Shown: one piece after another, positions 49,166 through 61,683 of the stretch
Position numbering within the stretch: position 1 is the first letter of the stretch
Layout of the letters: every line of letters begins with the position of its first letter
Assembly (NCBI GenBank): GCA_038503075.1
Contig: JBCAML010000007.1
Span: forward strand, 496,001 to 560,000
DNA from: Gyromitra esculenta
Taxonomy: Eukaryota; Ascomycota; Pezizomycetes; Pezizales; Discinaceae
Direction: 5' to 3'
Length of the DNA: 64,000 nucleotides
The notes under the pieces: generated by a model
What the model was told of the DNA's origin: nothing
Database searches by the model: none
Seen by the model: only the letters and a program-made list of their open reading frames with translations
Position numbers and translations under genes: made by a program

Positions 49166-49656
49166 TAATGTACAAGATGCGGTCGGAAGGTCCTTGCCCA
49201 CACCCTAAAACACACCAAAACTAGGCCTCTTCGCGATTTTTTAAACTACACTTCGGGTTAATGTATAAAAAACTAACTGTACCGGGGGCTTAAGAGATCC
49301 ATAGATCCCTACTTTCTTACCTTATTTTACCCTCAAACTCAATTCACCAAGAACAGTGGAGGGAAACTCAGGGGGGAAGTTAGAGGAATGTAGCTTTTAT
49401 ATGGCATTGCGATACAAATCTACAAGTACCGATCACTTGACTACTACATGTATGTAGTTCTTGGCTCTCATTTCTTCAAAAACAATAATTAGAGTAGGAA
49501 AAAGACTAGAGAGTAGACATTTGTGGACTTATAGATCTGAAAGTGAAGCTAACTTATAATTATTTAATTATTAACCCGAAGTGTAGTTTAAAAAATCGTG
49601 AAGTGGTCTGTCTACTTTTGGTGTTTTTTGGGGGGTGTCCGACCGCATCTTGTACA
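49166..49656. repeat. inverted repeat with about 90-bp arms
   Basis: Arms 49166-49262 and 49571-49656 are inverted copies sharing TGTACAAGATGCGGTCGGA and TTTAAACTACACTTCGGGTT in mirrored order, with a diverged middle. The right arm lies in a 76-codon minus frame (49571-49801, starting MDSELMKLVGIIRIL) that could be a fragment of a coding sequence; the left arm carries the same reading with stops. It may be two decayed, oppositely inserted copies of one gene fragment or the ends of a larger element. Confidence 0.6.
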
Positions 49657-51199
49657 TACTTTCAATAACGAGGCTGCGAGAGTTTGGAGTTACATGTAGT
49701 TTGCAACGAAAAATAGCTCTGCGATAATTTAGACTGCTTGGACACTGTGCATTGTCCAAGATCCGGATAATACCTACGAGTTTCATCAACTCTGAGTCCA
49801 TTGTAGATGGATACTCGGAAATCCTCTATGTCTTACCCGAGAAGCTTCCCGACCGATTAACTCCACCACCATGCATGAGGCAGAACTTATACTTGAACTA
49901 TTTTTTCTTTCTTTCCAAGGTAGATCAATACATGTGATATTGCGCAACTAGCCCTGGCAACTTAAGCATGTGTCACGTAGCCTATAGATCCAATTACAGA
50001 TTTAATCAAACCCAAAAATCCCTGACCTTTCTCGTGTCATCAACTCTGCTAATCAAGACCTGTGGTTTCTCATTTGCTGGGATACAAAATTCAAACGGCT
50101 TGAGTCAGCACAGGGCACTATGAGAATGTTTGAGAATCGAAGGCTTTTTTTAATTAGGACTACTTGTTGGTTAAGGTCTCGATAATAGCTATTTTTAAAC
50201 CGAGCTATATGTCAAGCTCTGTAATTGGCTGTCACAATAGATGACTCACACCAATGATCTAGCTTTAAAAGATAGGTCATCATATCATCAAAGAATTTGC
50301 ATGAGCGCTGCCAAGGCCTCTGGGTCTGAAAAGGTTGATCATACGAAAGGTAAGAGCAGACGGGCGGATGAATGAATCGATCTGCAACCGCACTTCTCGC
50401 GTCTATGAGTCATGAGATATCACTCGCAAGAGGCTGTTTTCACTATCGAGAAGTTATCTTTTAAAGTGTATTTTAACTGATTGATACATGTATTATACAG
50501 ATATCAAAAACTCAGAATTGTGTTTTTTAATCTTTCCGATAGGGGTCTCAATGCAGCTCGAAGTCTCACAAAGTATAAACAGGTATTTTTGAATTTCTAT
50601 CAATGTTGCAATCTTATTTTTCGAGTGTCTAAAGTACTCAACGTGTAGACAATAGAAATGCTAGACAAGCAATTATTTTTTTCCAGCCCGTCAAGCTTAT
50701 CGAGTGCTTTGTAGAGCCTATATATATACGTAACCTTGAAAAGTTTGTCATAAACTATCACTGGGCCTAGCCCACACCTCAAAAATAAACCTCCCACCTC
50801 ATTCTACTAAACCGCACTTGAACAGTACTGTTGATTAATATGCAAACTTGCTAATCTCTATTCTCCACATTCCAGCCCTCTACTTGTAACCCAGCCTACC
50901 GCCCTCAAATTCGGTAAAAGTGGAGAAGGGGAGAGAGAAAAATGTAATGAACAGGATATTCTACAAAAACCCCCTTCGCCATATCCATTCACCATCTACC
51001 ATCCTTGTCTTTCATCATACCACAATAAAATCCCTCCAGAAAAATAGAAATCGTAGATCGCTTTTGTGTAAATAAATAAGAAACAAAGAAAGGGAAGGAA
51101 GGAGATATGAATAAGAAGAGGGTGTTCAATCCCTTGCAGAGAAGAAGCGAAAACTCTAGATACTATCTACCACCTAACATCATATCATCCAACTTTTTT

Positions 51200-53557
51200 T
51201 CAGTGCTGGTTCTGGATCCTTAAGCTCTGAAGTCTTGCTTCAGCCGCAATAACCTATCATCAAAGCCCAAAAATTAGCATTAAGTTCTAAATACTGTCGA
51301 GGGAGAAAAGAAGGAGGAGAGAGAAAAAATTCACATCGACAGCCTGTTGCACCTCCAATAACAGTCTCGCCTCCTTCAACCAATCTCCCGCTAACCTTCT
51401 CGCCCACCCTCGGAGCTGATTCATCTCACGCGCAGCGCTATCTACATCCCCTTCCTCTAAGAACGTCTCCGTGCGCGTCAATATACTCTCAACGTCCCCC
51501 CCTTGCGCGAGTCCCTGCTTCTTGAAGAGCATTTTGCCCAGCAGCCAGCTCGCCGCATGACCTGCTACACCTGCGTCCTCCGGAAGAAGCGCAGCTTTCC
51601 GGACCTCTCCCGCAACCCGTCTAAAGCGGTCAATGAGTTGAGGTGGAGTAGATACACCGAATTGGTACGCGCGAGGGTTGATGGACTCAATAGCAGCACA
51701 GATAACCTCATCGTCATCTGCGACCTCCTTCAGAGCAGCGAGTTCACGCAGGAAGGGCTTCGGCTGTTCGGGGGACTCGTACGCATTACGCACGGCCTCA
51801 AGAGCAACGTGCATCTGCTGCGTCTTCAAGTTTGCATCAATAATATCTCCCCAGGAGACTGAAAGTTTCGATAGTTCATTGACGCTATTCGTTAACTCTT
51901 GAAGACGTCCTAGTCTTCCATTTCGTTCATTCTCGACACGCTCTTCGATCTCGCCAATAAACTTACGCTTCATCTCGATCGCCTGCTCAAGGAGCTCATT
52001 ACGTAGGTTTTGCTCAGCGATCTTATGACTGCGTTCGAGTTCAGTCTTGAGACGCTCGCGGTAGGAAGCGATGATCTTCTCGCGCTCGGCCTCGAATTCT
52101 TCTTTCCACCTATGCTCAAGGTCTGCCACTTCGTTATTAACCTTTGTCAGCAGCCCTTGAGCAGCGGTAGCAAACTCGAGATCTTTATGTTTCAGTTTCT
52201 CCTCCGTAGCCTTCTCCAAACCACCCTTGATGGATGCGATCTGATCATTCAGGTGCGAGAGTTCCGATTTAGCAGAAGAGATGACGGAGTCGAAACTCTT
52301 GGCCGCACCACTATGGTTAACGAGGGAAATGATAGAGTTGACCACTTTAATAAGATCCTGCACAACCGGATCATTCACGTTCTGAATATCTACAGAACTA
52401 ATCGTATGTGGGTCCCCCTTTACTGTAGGGGCGGCAGGTTTTCCCGGTTTCTCAATAGCTTCAACTTTCGCTGTATGAGTTGGCTTCGGCGCCGGCTTCT
52501 CGTCGATTATCTTCGCCTCTACCGGCGCAGCTTTCTTGATCTCCACCTTCGGCGCAGCCGCCAACTCTGCACGCTTCTTCTCTTGCTCCTCTGTACCCTT
52601 AGCTGAGATATGCGGCCCGCCGGGCTTACCGAGGTCACTTGCTCTCTTCCCTTCCTCTGGATCAAAAACCTTCCATGTTGCGCCGGAACTCCGGGGGATC
52701 GTCACTTTTGGTGAATCTGGCCTCGGGGGGCCAGTAACACGGCTCAATGCATTCGGGAAACGGCGTCGAAACTCGCGCTCTTCAAAATAAAGTACAGTTT
52801 CTTCGCCAAATGGGATATATTCTGTGAAGAAGTCATGGAAGTTATCTGATTTGAGCGAATAGAAGACGCCACCCGCGAACGATAGCCCCGTCAATAATGT
52901 CAAAGCGATCGCGAAGTTTCGGAACTTGTGCGACTTCTTAGTGCCTGGCGGCGGGGGCGGCGGGACAGATCCAATTGGCGGACTTGGTGGCGGCGGAGTC
53001 TGTGGAACAATGGTCTTCACAGGCGGGGTGGGCGGGGTTGGCGGGGCAGGAGTAGATGTCGGTGGTGCAGTCTTGGTCTTTGGATTTGGAGTCAACGGGG
53101 TGAGAGGCACCTGCGTAGGCGCTGTAGGGGTGGTGCTGCTTGGTGTCGCTGGGCTTGTGCTGGCTGGAGCCTTCCTTGTTGGCTGTGGGATACTGGTCGT
53201 TGGTGCAATAGCAGGTGGGGTTTTAGAGCCTGGGAGGTTGCCGGGGGGTTTGGCTTCGTTGGATTTGGGGGTATTGTTGCCTCGGGGGAGTTTGATATCG
53301 GCTAAGAAACGCTATGGTGAAGAGAAGCAATTATAGTCAGCTCGTGTCCAACTTCCCCTCTCTCCAAACCTCCAACGTGCTATGAAATTCGGTGGTAGCG
53401 GTGGTGATGATAATTCCCAACATCCGCGGAAATGGGAAGGGGGAGCTATGTGTATATGAAAATATATTGAATGGGTGAAACGGACCTGCTGCTGATACCG
53501 ATATCGGACGAGATTCCCAATTGCCCTTGCGGGAGCAGCGGAAGAGAGGCGCAACAT
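51200..53557 (-). CDS. mic60: MICOS subunit Mic60 (mitofilin)
   Basis: Exons on the minus strand: 53557-53486, 53311-51335 and 51253-51200, total 2103 bp, 700 residues. A basic mitochondrial presequence (MLRLSSAAPARAIGNLVRYR) is followed by a Pro/Thr-rich linker, a single membrane span at about residues 156-177 (FAIALTLLTGLSFAGGVFYSL), a coiled coil in the middle, and the C-terminal mitofilin signature (AIESINPRAYQFGVSTPPQLIDRF...EDAGVAGHAASWLLGKMLF...VESILTRTETFLEEGDVDSAAREMNQLRGWA...LLEVQQAVDVIAAEARLQSL, quoted in pieces). Mic60 shapes crista junctions in the inner membrane. The last exon encodes only the final 17 residues. Confidence 0.95.
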
Positions 53558-54652
53558 TGTAAGTCGGCCTACTCGGTGATGGTGGGGTCAGGCAATGGTG
53601 GGAGGGGGGGTTATTGGTGGTGAGGATCGAACTTATTTGGTGGGTTGTTGATGTGACGATTGCGGGACGTTGCCGCGGGTTGGTGGTGTCAGCCCTTTTC
53701 GGGTTGGTGGTGGGCTGAAAAACTGACCCGATTATTTTTCTTGATGGCCTTCCGTCGATAGGAGCATGGATGGAGGTGGATCGGCATCTATGGCAACATC
53801 TGAGACCAACAGGGAGCCTTTGTGCTAACCAATCTCCAACCTGGGCCTGGGAACTTATACTCAACACCCGCAGGTATAGCACATGTACCTCTGCTCGATA
53901 GAAGTCACCAAGTGGTTTCCCCTATAGCTGTTCATTCCCACTGTTTCTGTTCGTGCACATGCCATCGACAGAGCCTCGGGCATCTGGTGCACAAATACCG
54001 CATACAAAATCACAATCTTTCACAGTGAGACGAGAGGGAACGACAAAAAAGGAAATCAATTCTTATAAATGAGAATACCTGACAGAAATGTGTAAATCTA
54101 CCATAATCTTCAACTTACACAGCAACCAATCCAATATCCCCTCCGAATGGACAGATCAAACTGTATTTGATATTTCTTTCTACAGTTCCGCCATCGCGTG
54201 GGTATGTATCCTCTTCTTTGAACCAGAACGAAGATAAAAAGTAGAAGGACATCACCATTAAGCATAACCTTCCCCTCTCCAATCCCCCTCCCATCTTCCA
54301 ACACTCTCAGCCACCGACTGCACCGTGACATTATACTGCATCCTTCGTTCGCTCAAATTCGGGTTGCCGCGCAAGAGTATAGTAAGAAAGAAGATGAAGA
54401 ATCGAATGATAAAAAAAAGAGACCAAGTCCAACCGAAAGAAGCAAAGAAGTAGAAGAGAAAAAAATAAAATAAAGACCACAAAGGAAAGATACAAACATA
54501 ACTCGGCCATACGAAAAAACAAAACACCTTGTGAATTCCTACCCCCACCCCGTCCCGGTTTGTCCATTTACACACCGCTATTGACTCTCCTTCTCTCGCT
54601 CCTCTTCTTCCTCTCCTCCCCCAAACATATTCCCAATTAGTTGATCAATACT
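53558..54652. other. intergenic spacer
   Basis: Upstream of mic60 and downstream of the Rab5 gene, both on the minus strand. 54330-54540 is A-rich on the plus strand. No coding signature; frames such as 54258-54575 (-) are Phe/Leu-rich low-complexity shadows. Confidence 0.5.
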
Positions 54653-55733
54653 TTAACAATTACACCCCTGCTGCGCCGCCGAGCTCCCTCCTTTCAAATC
54701 TACTCCCCTGCCTCCTGCGCCGCCTCCTGCCCTTGCACCTCTTGGGCCTTGTTGATCCAACGGCAGCTTCTTTGCGATCGCCGTGAACAGCTCTTTAACA
54801 TTCTCTGCGGTCTTTGCGCTTGTCTCAAAGAATAATAGTCCCGCCTCTCTGGCGTATGCTTCGGCTTCTGCGGTGTCGACGGCTCTTTTTGACGGCGAAG
54901 AGGGGGATGGGGACGCAAGATCGAGTTTGTTGCCAGCGAGGGCAATTACAATGTTTTCGTTGGCTTGGCGTTGAAGCTCCTTGACCCAGGCTTTGGCTTT
55001 GTCAAGTGAAGACTGTGAGAGGAGTGGTTAGTTAGGTTCATTATCGCAGAGATATGGGAGTACAGGACGGGGGACGAACGGCCTGCGTGATATCGTAGAC
55101 TACTACGGCGCAGTTGGCGTTGCGGTAGTACATGGGTGCTAGGGACTTGTAACGTTCTTGGCCAGCAGTGTCCCTAGAGATTGGGCAAACGAGTTAGATT
55201 ACGAATCACGCGGAAGTAAGGAAAATGAGGTTCCGAGTATGGGACAAATAGGCATTAGATATCTACTAGAAATCCTCACCAAATCTCAAATTTGATGGTA
55301 GTAGTCTCATCAAGTGCGATGGTTTGTGTCAAAAACGCAGCACCAATAGTAGATTCTCGGTAGTCGTCAAATTGATCCTGTCACAAACCACTGTCAGCAA
55401 CAACATACATACTCGGATCAGTATCGGATGGCGAGGAACATGAACTGACTTTCACAAAACGAAGAACTAGCGAACTCTGCAGCGGTTGATATACAAACGT
55501 TAGATAAGCAACAAACCCCGACGGACGGGAGACACGACTACGGCACACACAGACTCAGGAACTGACCTTTCCGACAGCAGACTCGCCTAAAATGTGGGGG
55601 AAACATAGGTAATTAGTAACAGCCCTTAAGGGAGCAAAGAATAATGTGGAGAGAGAAAGTGCAACACACCCAACAGGACGAGCTTGAACTGGGCAAAGCG
55701 TTGGGACTGGGTGGATGTACGGGGATGAGCCAT
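54653..55733 (-). CDS. Rab5-family small GTPase (Ypt5/Vps21-like)
   Basis: Exons on the minus strand: 55733-55670, 55586-55567 (20 nt), 55476-55450 (27 nt), 55377-55280, 55173-55080 and 55012-54653, total 663 bp, 220 residues. All GTPase motifs are present once spliced: GESAVGKSS (P-loop, split by two introns), [12 protein letters not shown] (switch I, Rab5-specific), [18 protein letters not shown] (switch II), GNKLDL and ETSAK, plus a C-terminal CNC double prenylation motif. Rab5 proteins control fusion of early endosomes. Two very short exons around the P-loop explain why the ORFs look fragmented. Introns contain CTAAC/CTGAC-like branch sites. Confidence 0.95.
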
Positions 55734-56611
55734 GGCAGGATTGGGGTGTGAAGGTTCAACACGAGCTAGGCTGAGGATGACTGAGAAGCGGAAAGAGAAT
55801 GAACAGGAAAGTGCTTTAAAGGATGAGAATGGAAGACGGGTTTGTTTGAGTGGTTGTGGTCGTGGTCGTTAGGGATTTGTTGATTTTTCCGGAGTGTAGA
55901 GAGATACGAGTGATGTGGAGGATGTTGGGGGACTGGAACAAGGTGTTGGATGTTGGAGGGTATGTAGTACGTAGTAGTGGTGGCGGTGCAACGACGGGGA
56001 TTCCGAGTTGAAGATGGAGTGGTGGAAATGTTGAATATGTCTTTTTTTCTTCGGGTCTAGCAGTATCTCTCTATCCTTTCTTTCTTTCTATATATCTCAC
56101 TGGGCTTTTGAAGATTCCGTTGTAGTTTTTTCTTGCAAGATAGGTTAAAGGTGACGAGGACGGCTTTGTGTTCTTGCTGGACACACGCGATGGACTTATT
56201 GTGCTTGCTGCTTCTGGTCACTTACCAACGCCTAACGACATGTCCATGTATGGCCTGGGGATGGCTGGAGTGGCTTCAAGCTGGGTGGCCCAAAACTTAC
56301 CCTATCTGTATAATCAATACTGCAACAGGCAACCGGAGAACCTCAAGGGGAAGGGCTTATCAGCCAGGCAAGCCTCGCTTATCGTGTGCCTGACATCCAT
56401 CTGCTGCCCAGCTATCCACATTTTGGAGCTCTCTACATGTATCTACCCGACCATCAGGGGACTGACTAACCCGCCATTTCATCACATTTTGCTTGGGGCC
56501 TCAGCACGACATCTCCAATATCTATCTATTCCTTCCATCTCTCTACTGCAGCTCGCCTTATATCTCATCTAGCTCGCCTCTCATAATATCCATCTTGTAT
56601 TGCTCGTAAAC
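55734..56611. promoter_or_regulatory. divergent promoter region (Rab5 gene / PHAF1-like gene)
   Basis: 878 bp between two divergent start codons. The Rab5 side is purine-rich on the plus strand (CT-rich on the coding strand), typical of fungal leaders. The frames at 56133-56572 lack a recognisable product. Confidence 0.4.
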
Positions 56612-58075
56612 ATGGCTACCTCGGCAGGGGGGACTGCTCAGATTCATCCCAGCAAAGCTCTAGGCTTCTTAAGTACCACACCAACCTCCTTACACCATAT
56701 CATTTAGCTTCTTATTTTCCTCCTAGCTAACTTTTAATCAGCTCTCGGCTCCTCCATTTATGACGTCCTGACCCGGCTACGCCTCCACCCCCGCGTCTTC
56801 CCCTCCATCTCCATCATCTACGACACCACGACACCACTCTCAGCCCCCTTGGTCCTCCTCCTCGATGACAACGGCCTTCGCCTCCGTTTTGATGGCGCTG
56901 ATCAGCGTCTTCGTTTGATCGAAGTCCTTGACTTTCAAAAGTCTCGTCTTTCTTACAATGGCGGGGAGCTTGTTCGTGCTGGTGCTGGGACTGGGACCAG
57001 TGGGCCTGCCTTCCGCATTATTTACAACAAACTATTTGGCCCTACCTATCCTGGAGAATATATCGAGGATCAAGGCGTCTACGTGCTCTCCTATCCAGGT
57101 GTAGCGTTCTCGTTCCCAGTGATCAAAGAAGCGTGGAAAGAGGATGTTGACTTCGTGTCCCTCCTCTCCTCGTCAAACGCCCAGCCTGCAAGCAGCATGG
57201 CCATCTTTAGTGGATCTTCGTGGTCAGAGGCACGCAACGATCTTTTCACTAAATCTGTATCCAACCCACGCTCCCCTGGCATAAACAGCACATCTGCACG
57301 CCTTTCATCTGCAAACGACGAAATTGAACTCGTCCGACTCCATGACGACAATAAAGTCGAGCTAGTCCGCCGTCACAATCCACCCTTTTACATCACACTC
57401 CACCTCACGACTCCGCAAGATCTCGTTGCGGAATTAGGTCACCCAAGCGCAATCTACCGCAAAAACGACCACCGCTTATCAATCCACCGTACCCGTTCTC
57501 TCTCTGGGCGAGGCGCACAGGATGACACGGACGACACGGAGCCTGATGATGCACAGAGTGATGACGACGAGGACGTGTCTGACGTGTCTGCCACTTCCAA
57601 CTACGACTACTTCTTCAATTACTTTCAACATGGAATCGACATCTTCATCTCATCTTCCCGCTCATCTTCACATCCCGTCGCTACCAAGATCGTTTTACAC
57701 GGGAATGTTCCTGGATCCTTTGAGTTCCAGCGGTACCGCCGCAGCAGGTGGACAATTGAGCTGTCGGATAGTAGCAAGAAGAAAGAATTGAAACTAAACA
57801 GCGAGATGATATTCGATGACGCTTTGCCGAAGCTGCGGGAAAGGTTTGGAGAAGGGCAGAGGCCGATGTTATTGAACCGGGGAAGTGATAGCCCAAGCAG
57901 CAGCTGTGAGCTGCTTGGGGGTTGGGAGGATGGGGAGGCGGGGGATAAACCTGGTTCAGGTGAGAATTTGACAGGGCCGGAGGGGACTTTTGGGAATACA
58001 GAGTTATTTGGGTTCCCGGGCTTTATTTTTGAAGTCTTGAAGAACAGGGCGATATCGTCGTTGACAGTCTTCTGA
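56612..58075 (+). CDS. PHAF1/UPF0183 family protein
   Basis: Exons 56612-56672 and 56742-58075, 1395 bp, 464 residues. The N-terminus PSKALGFLTLGSSIYDVLTRLR and the following LDDNGLRLRFDGADQRLRLIEVLDF, FRIIYNKLFGPTYPGEY and YVLSYPGVAFSFPV are the conserved blocks of the UPF0183 family (human PHAF1/C16orf70). An acidic, disordered insert lies at about residues 285-310 (DDTDDTEPDDAQSDDDED). Human PHAF1 associates with autophagy membranes; a similar role here is inference. The C-terminal FGFPGFIFEVL-like block is also typical. Confidence 0.9.
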
Positions 58076-59296
58076 GTTTGGTTTTTCGGAACCTATGTTT
58101 AGTTTTATTGGGATTTTTATTGGCGTACGGGAGTTTTTGTTCCTTCTTAGCTTTTAGGAGAAGGGTTACGATAAGCCAGTTTGAAGGAGTAAGAGAGTTG
58201 TTGATGGTGATGGATATTAGCTAGATTGCGGTGTATCACATATAGCTTAATAGAGGTATCTAAGCCTATGAGGAAACTATTATATACCAATGGCGTATCT
58301 TCGTTACATATTTATACCTATCTTTCTACTTTGTAAGGATCCAAAATCACTGTAAGCGAAGTTTTAGCCTCCTTGCTAAACATAACTAGTATTACATGTA
58401 GTGAGCAAATCCTAGAGATAGAAGGGGATGGGAACGAGCCTGCATCTAAGGACTAGTCAACTGTCGAGGCCCGGACTTGGTTTCTGTAGATTTGATAGCA
58501 AATGATAAACCACACGCAATGACTAGTCTATTCTAGGTTCTTTGGGTGATGAAGACTGTTTATTATTGGGTTAGCGAAACATTAATCCAAGGTCTTGCAG
58601 CGCAAGTGGAGTTGGGATGGTAATGCTGATCCGGGGTGTTCGGTGAAAGAACCGATTAGCCGACGCAGGTTCGACCTGACCAATAAAAAGAACTACACCG
58701 TATTTACCTGAACAGCGCCTAAAACAGCTCTGCATAACCTGGGCTCCCGCTGGATGGGCAACAGCTTGGAAATTACCGAACACTAGACTCCATCGAGCTG
58801 TATTGGAAACCCCAATATCTCCCACAGAGCGCAAGCACCACAATCGATTGATCTCTCATGACTTTTAGATACCCGGAGGGTGTCATCGGATAGGTACCGG
58901 AATCGGCTCTGTAAAAAGCTTCCAAGCAACTCCTCAAGCCAATATACCTTATACCCAATCCGTTTCGAATCCCCGAAACTACGCCACCTATTTTCGCATT
59001 ATGCTTCATAGCGAAATCTTGATACCTGAGGCTCTTTATCATCTGCGAAGCTCTTTCAGCCGCAATCTTATTCCCCTTTTACGCTTTAAACGAAATTCAG
59101 GGCGCCAAAGTACATTGGAGTTGGATTGGAAACGACGGCTGCTGTATAGGCATATGAATCTAAACATAGGTCCAAGATATAAACAAAAACAGATAAAACA
59201 AAGTCCATACTACAGTATCTAAGAACCCAAAACAAAGCTATATACCATATTAACATCAATCTCTATCAACCTTCGTACATATGACTACTTGGGTAA
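58076..59296. other. convergent intergenic spacer with coding-like traces
   Basis: Between the 3' ends of the PHAF1-like (+) and polymerase kappa (-) genes. On the minus strand, about 58570-59045, two overlapping frames look coding-like (one reads YLSDDTLRVSKSHERSIDCG and CALWEILGFPIQLDGV, then a stop), with no recognised family. I treat this as a possible relic only. Confidence 0.35.
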
Positions 59297-61683
59297 TCAT
59301 TCATCCATCTTAACAAAATACTGTCTCATTGTATTCACTCCCTCATTGCTAGCACTTTTCCCCTTTCCAGAATTTTTCCTCCTTTTGTCACTCGGTCTGC
59401 TCACTTTACTACTCCCCTGGCTTTGTGGGTGCTGTATCTGTTGTTTCTTTCTCTCCGGGTCAGGAGTTGATCCTCGAACAGCCTCTTTAATAGTCTCCTT
59501 CGATAAGCAGAAATCGACATGTTCGTTGAACAAGGCATCGTCTGCTGGGAGGGAGCGAATGCAGATTGGGCAGGGCCATTTCTCCTCCTCTTCGTCTTCA
59601 TGTGCCACTCCTGTCTCCCCACTTGTAATCGTCGTTTTCAGTACCATTTCCATGGCTGCAGCTCCTTCATCACCTTCAGCAGCCTCATCGTCAAGCTGGT
59701 CATGTTGAGAGAGCAGTAATATATCCTCTTCTCTCTCTCCACTCGCGGCCTTCATCTGCTGAAATTCTTCTTCCGGCCATACTTCCCATTCCCCCTCGTC
59801 ATCTACCTCCCTCTTCCGTTTGCCTGCTACTGCTGCATTCTTAAAAAATTCTTGTAACTTGCTGGGGGATTTGGCTGTGCTAACAAGGCTTGTTAACCGC
59901 AAGCCCATCAACCTCAAACGGAGTGGCTTGAACTCTGTTTCCAGCGCTTGGAGAAGCGGGAGGGAATAGTTGTAGAGATCATCTGCAGAGCTTATTGCCC
60001 GGTGGAGGGCACGTTGACGGGTGTAGACTTGGTAGCTATGGAGCTTGACCTTCAGATTTACTGTCCTCCCCGCTAACTCTGCCCCTCTGAGTTCCTTTTC
60101 CAGTTCCACAGCCGTGGATTTTAGTTTATCCCGTAATCTCTCACTCCCTTCTAGATCCTTGAATGTGCTCTCAGTTCCCATACTCTTGCGCTCATATTCC
60201 TCAGCTGGCTGGATCCTTGTCCGGCCAAGGCCTAGGTGGCAGTTAAGTAGAAATGAGGCTAACTTCTCGGAGAAAAGACGCTGGAGGAGGCCGCGGAGAG
60301 GATATATGTCGCCCCAAGTATTGACACCAACGGCCTGAAGTTCGCGCTCGAAGACACGGCCGACGCCATTCACTTTACGAACAGGTAGGGAGGACATGAA
60401 TGCCATTACCGCCTCGCGGGTATTGGGGATACGCTGGGGTAAGTGGTTAGTCTGGTTTTGTGGACGTGGAGAGGAATTATTACAAATTGGCCATTTGGCT
60501 TGTTTTGGTTCGAGGCAATTTTTGCAAGCTAAAACGCGGTCATATTAGAGTGGTACGATGACGACGATGAAGAAGGAATTGAATCACCCTTGCGTTTGGC
60601 GCAATTCCAGCGGAAACTCTAATTTTGGATCTTTCAAATACTTCAGCTCGTATTTGTTCCGTTACTTGGTCAGGAGTCATGTCTTGATGCTCTTCCGTGT
60701 ACTACATAAACCATATGTGAGTTTTCTTGCCTAAAAATTGTGAGGGAAGAAATACCTTAGTGATATTCAAGAACGCTTCATCACAGCTTCCAGCTTCGTA
60801 ACGCGGATCATATCTAGCTAAAACCTCCCTAATTTCTTCGGCTTTCTTACTATAATTTTCGTAATTCATAGGAAGAATCACAAGTTGTGGACATAGTTCT
60901 ATATAAACGTCAAAGACTATCACCAGGAAAACTATGAGACAGCTTACGTTTCGCAATGTAGCTAGCCATTCCGCTTCTAGCACCAAACTCTCGAGCTTTA
61001 TAGTTGCAAGTGCTGAGAACTCCACCGCCAACGGCCATTGGCACTACACATCTCTAGGTCAGCAATGTTCAAACTCTCGAATACGTAACTAGGCTATTAT
61101 ACCTTCTCTGAGTTCAGGCCGATCAAGTTCTTCTACAGATGCGTAAAAGGCATCGCAATCAACGTGTACAATATACTGGGATAAATCTCTACTGGTTTCA
61201 AGGATAGAAATCTACATACAAAAACGATTAGATCCATAATATGCGTTTTATAAAACATCTTTAGCTTAAAACACTTGCGCACCTGCTCATCAACTTTCCT
61301 CAAATCTGTAGTCAAGTCTAGTGCCTCTAACTCCTTTTTCCGCCTAAGAATGGTTTCGATTCGTTTTGTAAGCTGTGTATTTCCAAATATTGGTTTACTG
61401 TTACTAAATGTTCTAGCAATATATATATTAAACCGACAGGATAGGAGCAAAAAAACACGATGCGATCCCTCCCACTCGATCCAATAGGTGACGGACATAC
61501 TTGCTCATCCCGTTTTTCTTCGTGCTTAAAAAACTTGGAGCCCTTTGAGGCATTGTATATAATCTCTCCTACTTTTTGCTGATCCACTCGGTCTTGTCCC
61601 GCTTTGAGCAACGACGGGCCAAGCAGTGAATGGCGAAGGGATGTGTGGGCTGGTTCATCGGGACTCGCGCTACCTGAGGCCAT
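59297..61683 (-). CDS. Y-family DNA polymerase kappa (DinB-like)
   Basis: Exons on the minus strand: 61683-61501, 61372-61283, 61211-61103, 61043-60948, 60898-60756, 60701-60588, 60528-60484 and 60433-59297, total 1917 bp, 638 residues. Palm motifs: VHVDCDAFYASVE (metal-binding Asp109) and CDEAFLNIT (Asp199, Glu200). Also VPMAVGGGVLSTCNYKARE, IRVSAGIAPNARLAKIASNQNKPNGQF and the HhH/little-finger region (VRKVNGVGRVFERELQAVG). The C-terminus carries a C2HC ubiquitin-binding zinc finger (about residues 548-569, CPICIRSLP...HVDFC) and a terminal TMRQYFVK that resembles a PCNA-binding box. It performs translesion synthesis past bulky lesions. Introns are short (49-71 bp), except 128 bp for the first. 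Confidence 0.94.

Larger units (their letters stand above)
47900..51199. other. degraded intergenic zone
   Basis: No intact gene. Contains a broken coding-like stretch (48180-48520), a MITE (48830-49025) and an inverted repeat (49166-49656). 49700-51199 is AT-rich and featureless, with short frames only. Confidence 0.5.

Noticed and set aside
52010..53336. Long plus-strand frames over mic60
   Set aside because: Gly-rich and Arg-rich shadows of the Pro/Thr-rich mic60 exon on the other strand.
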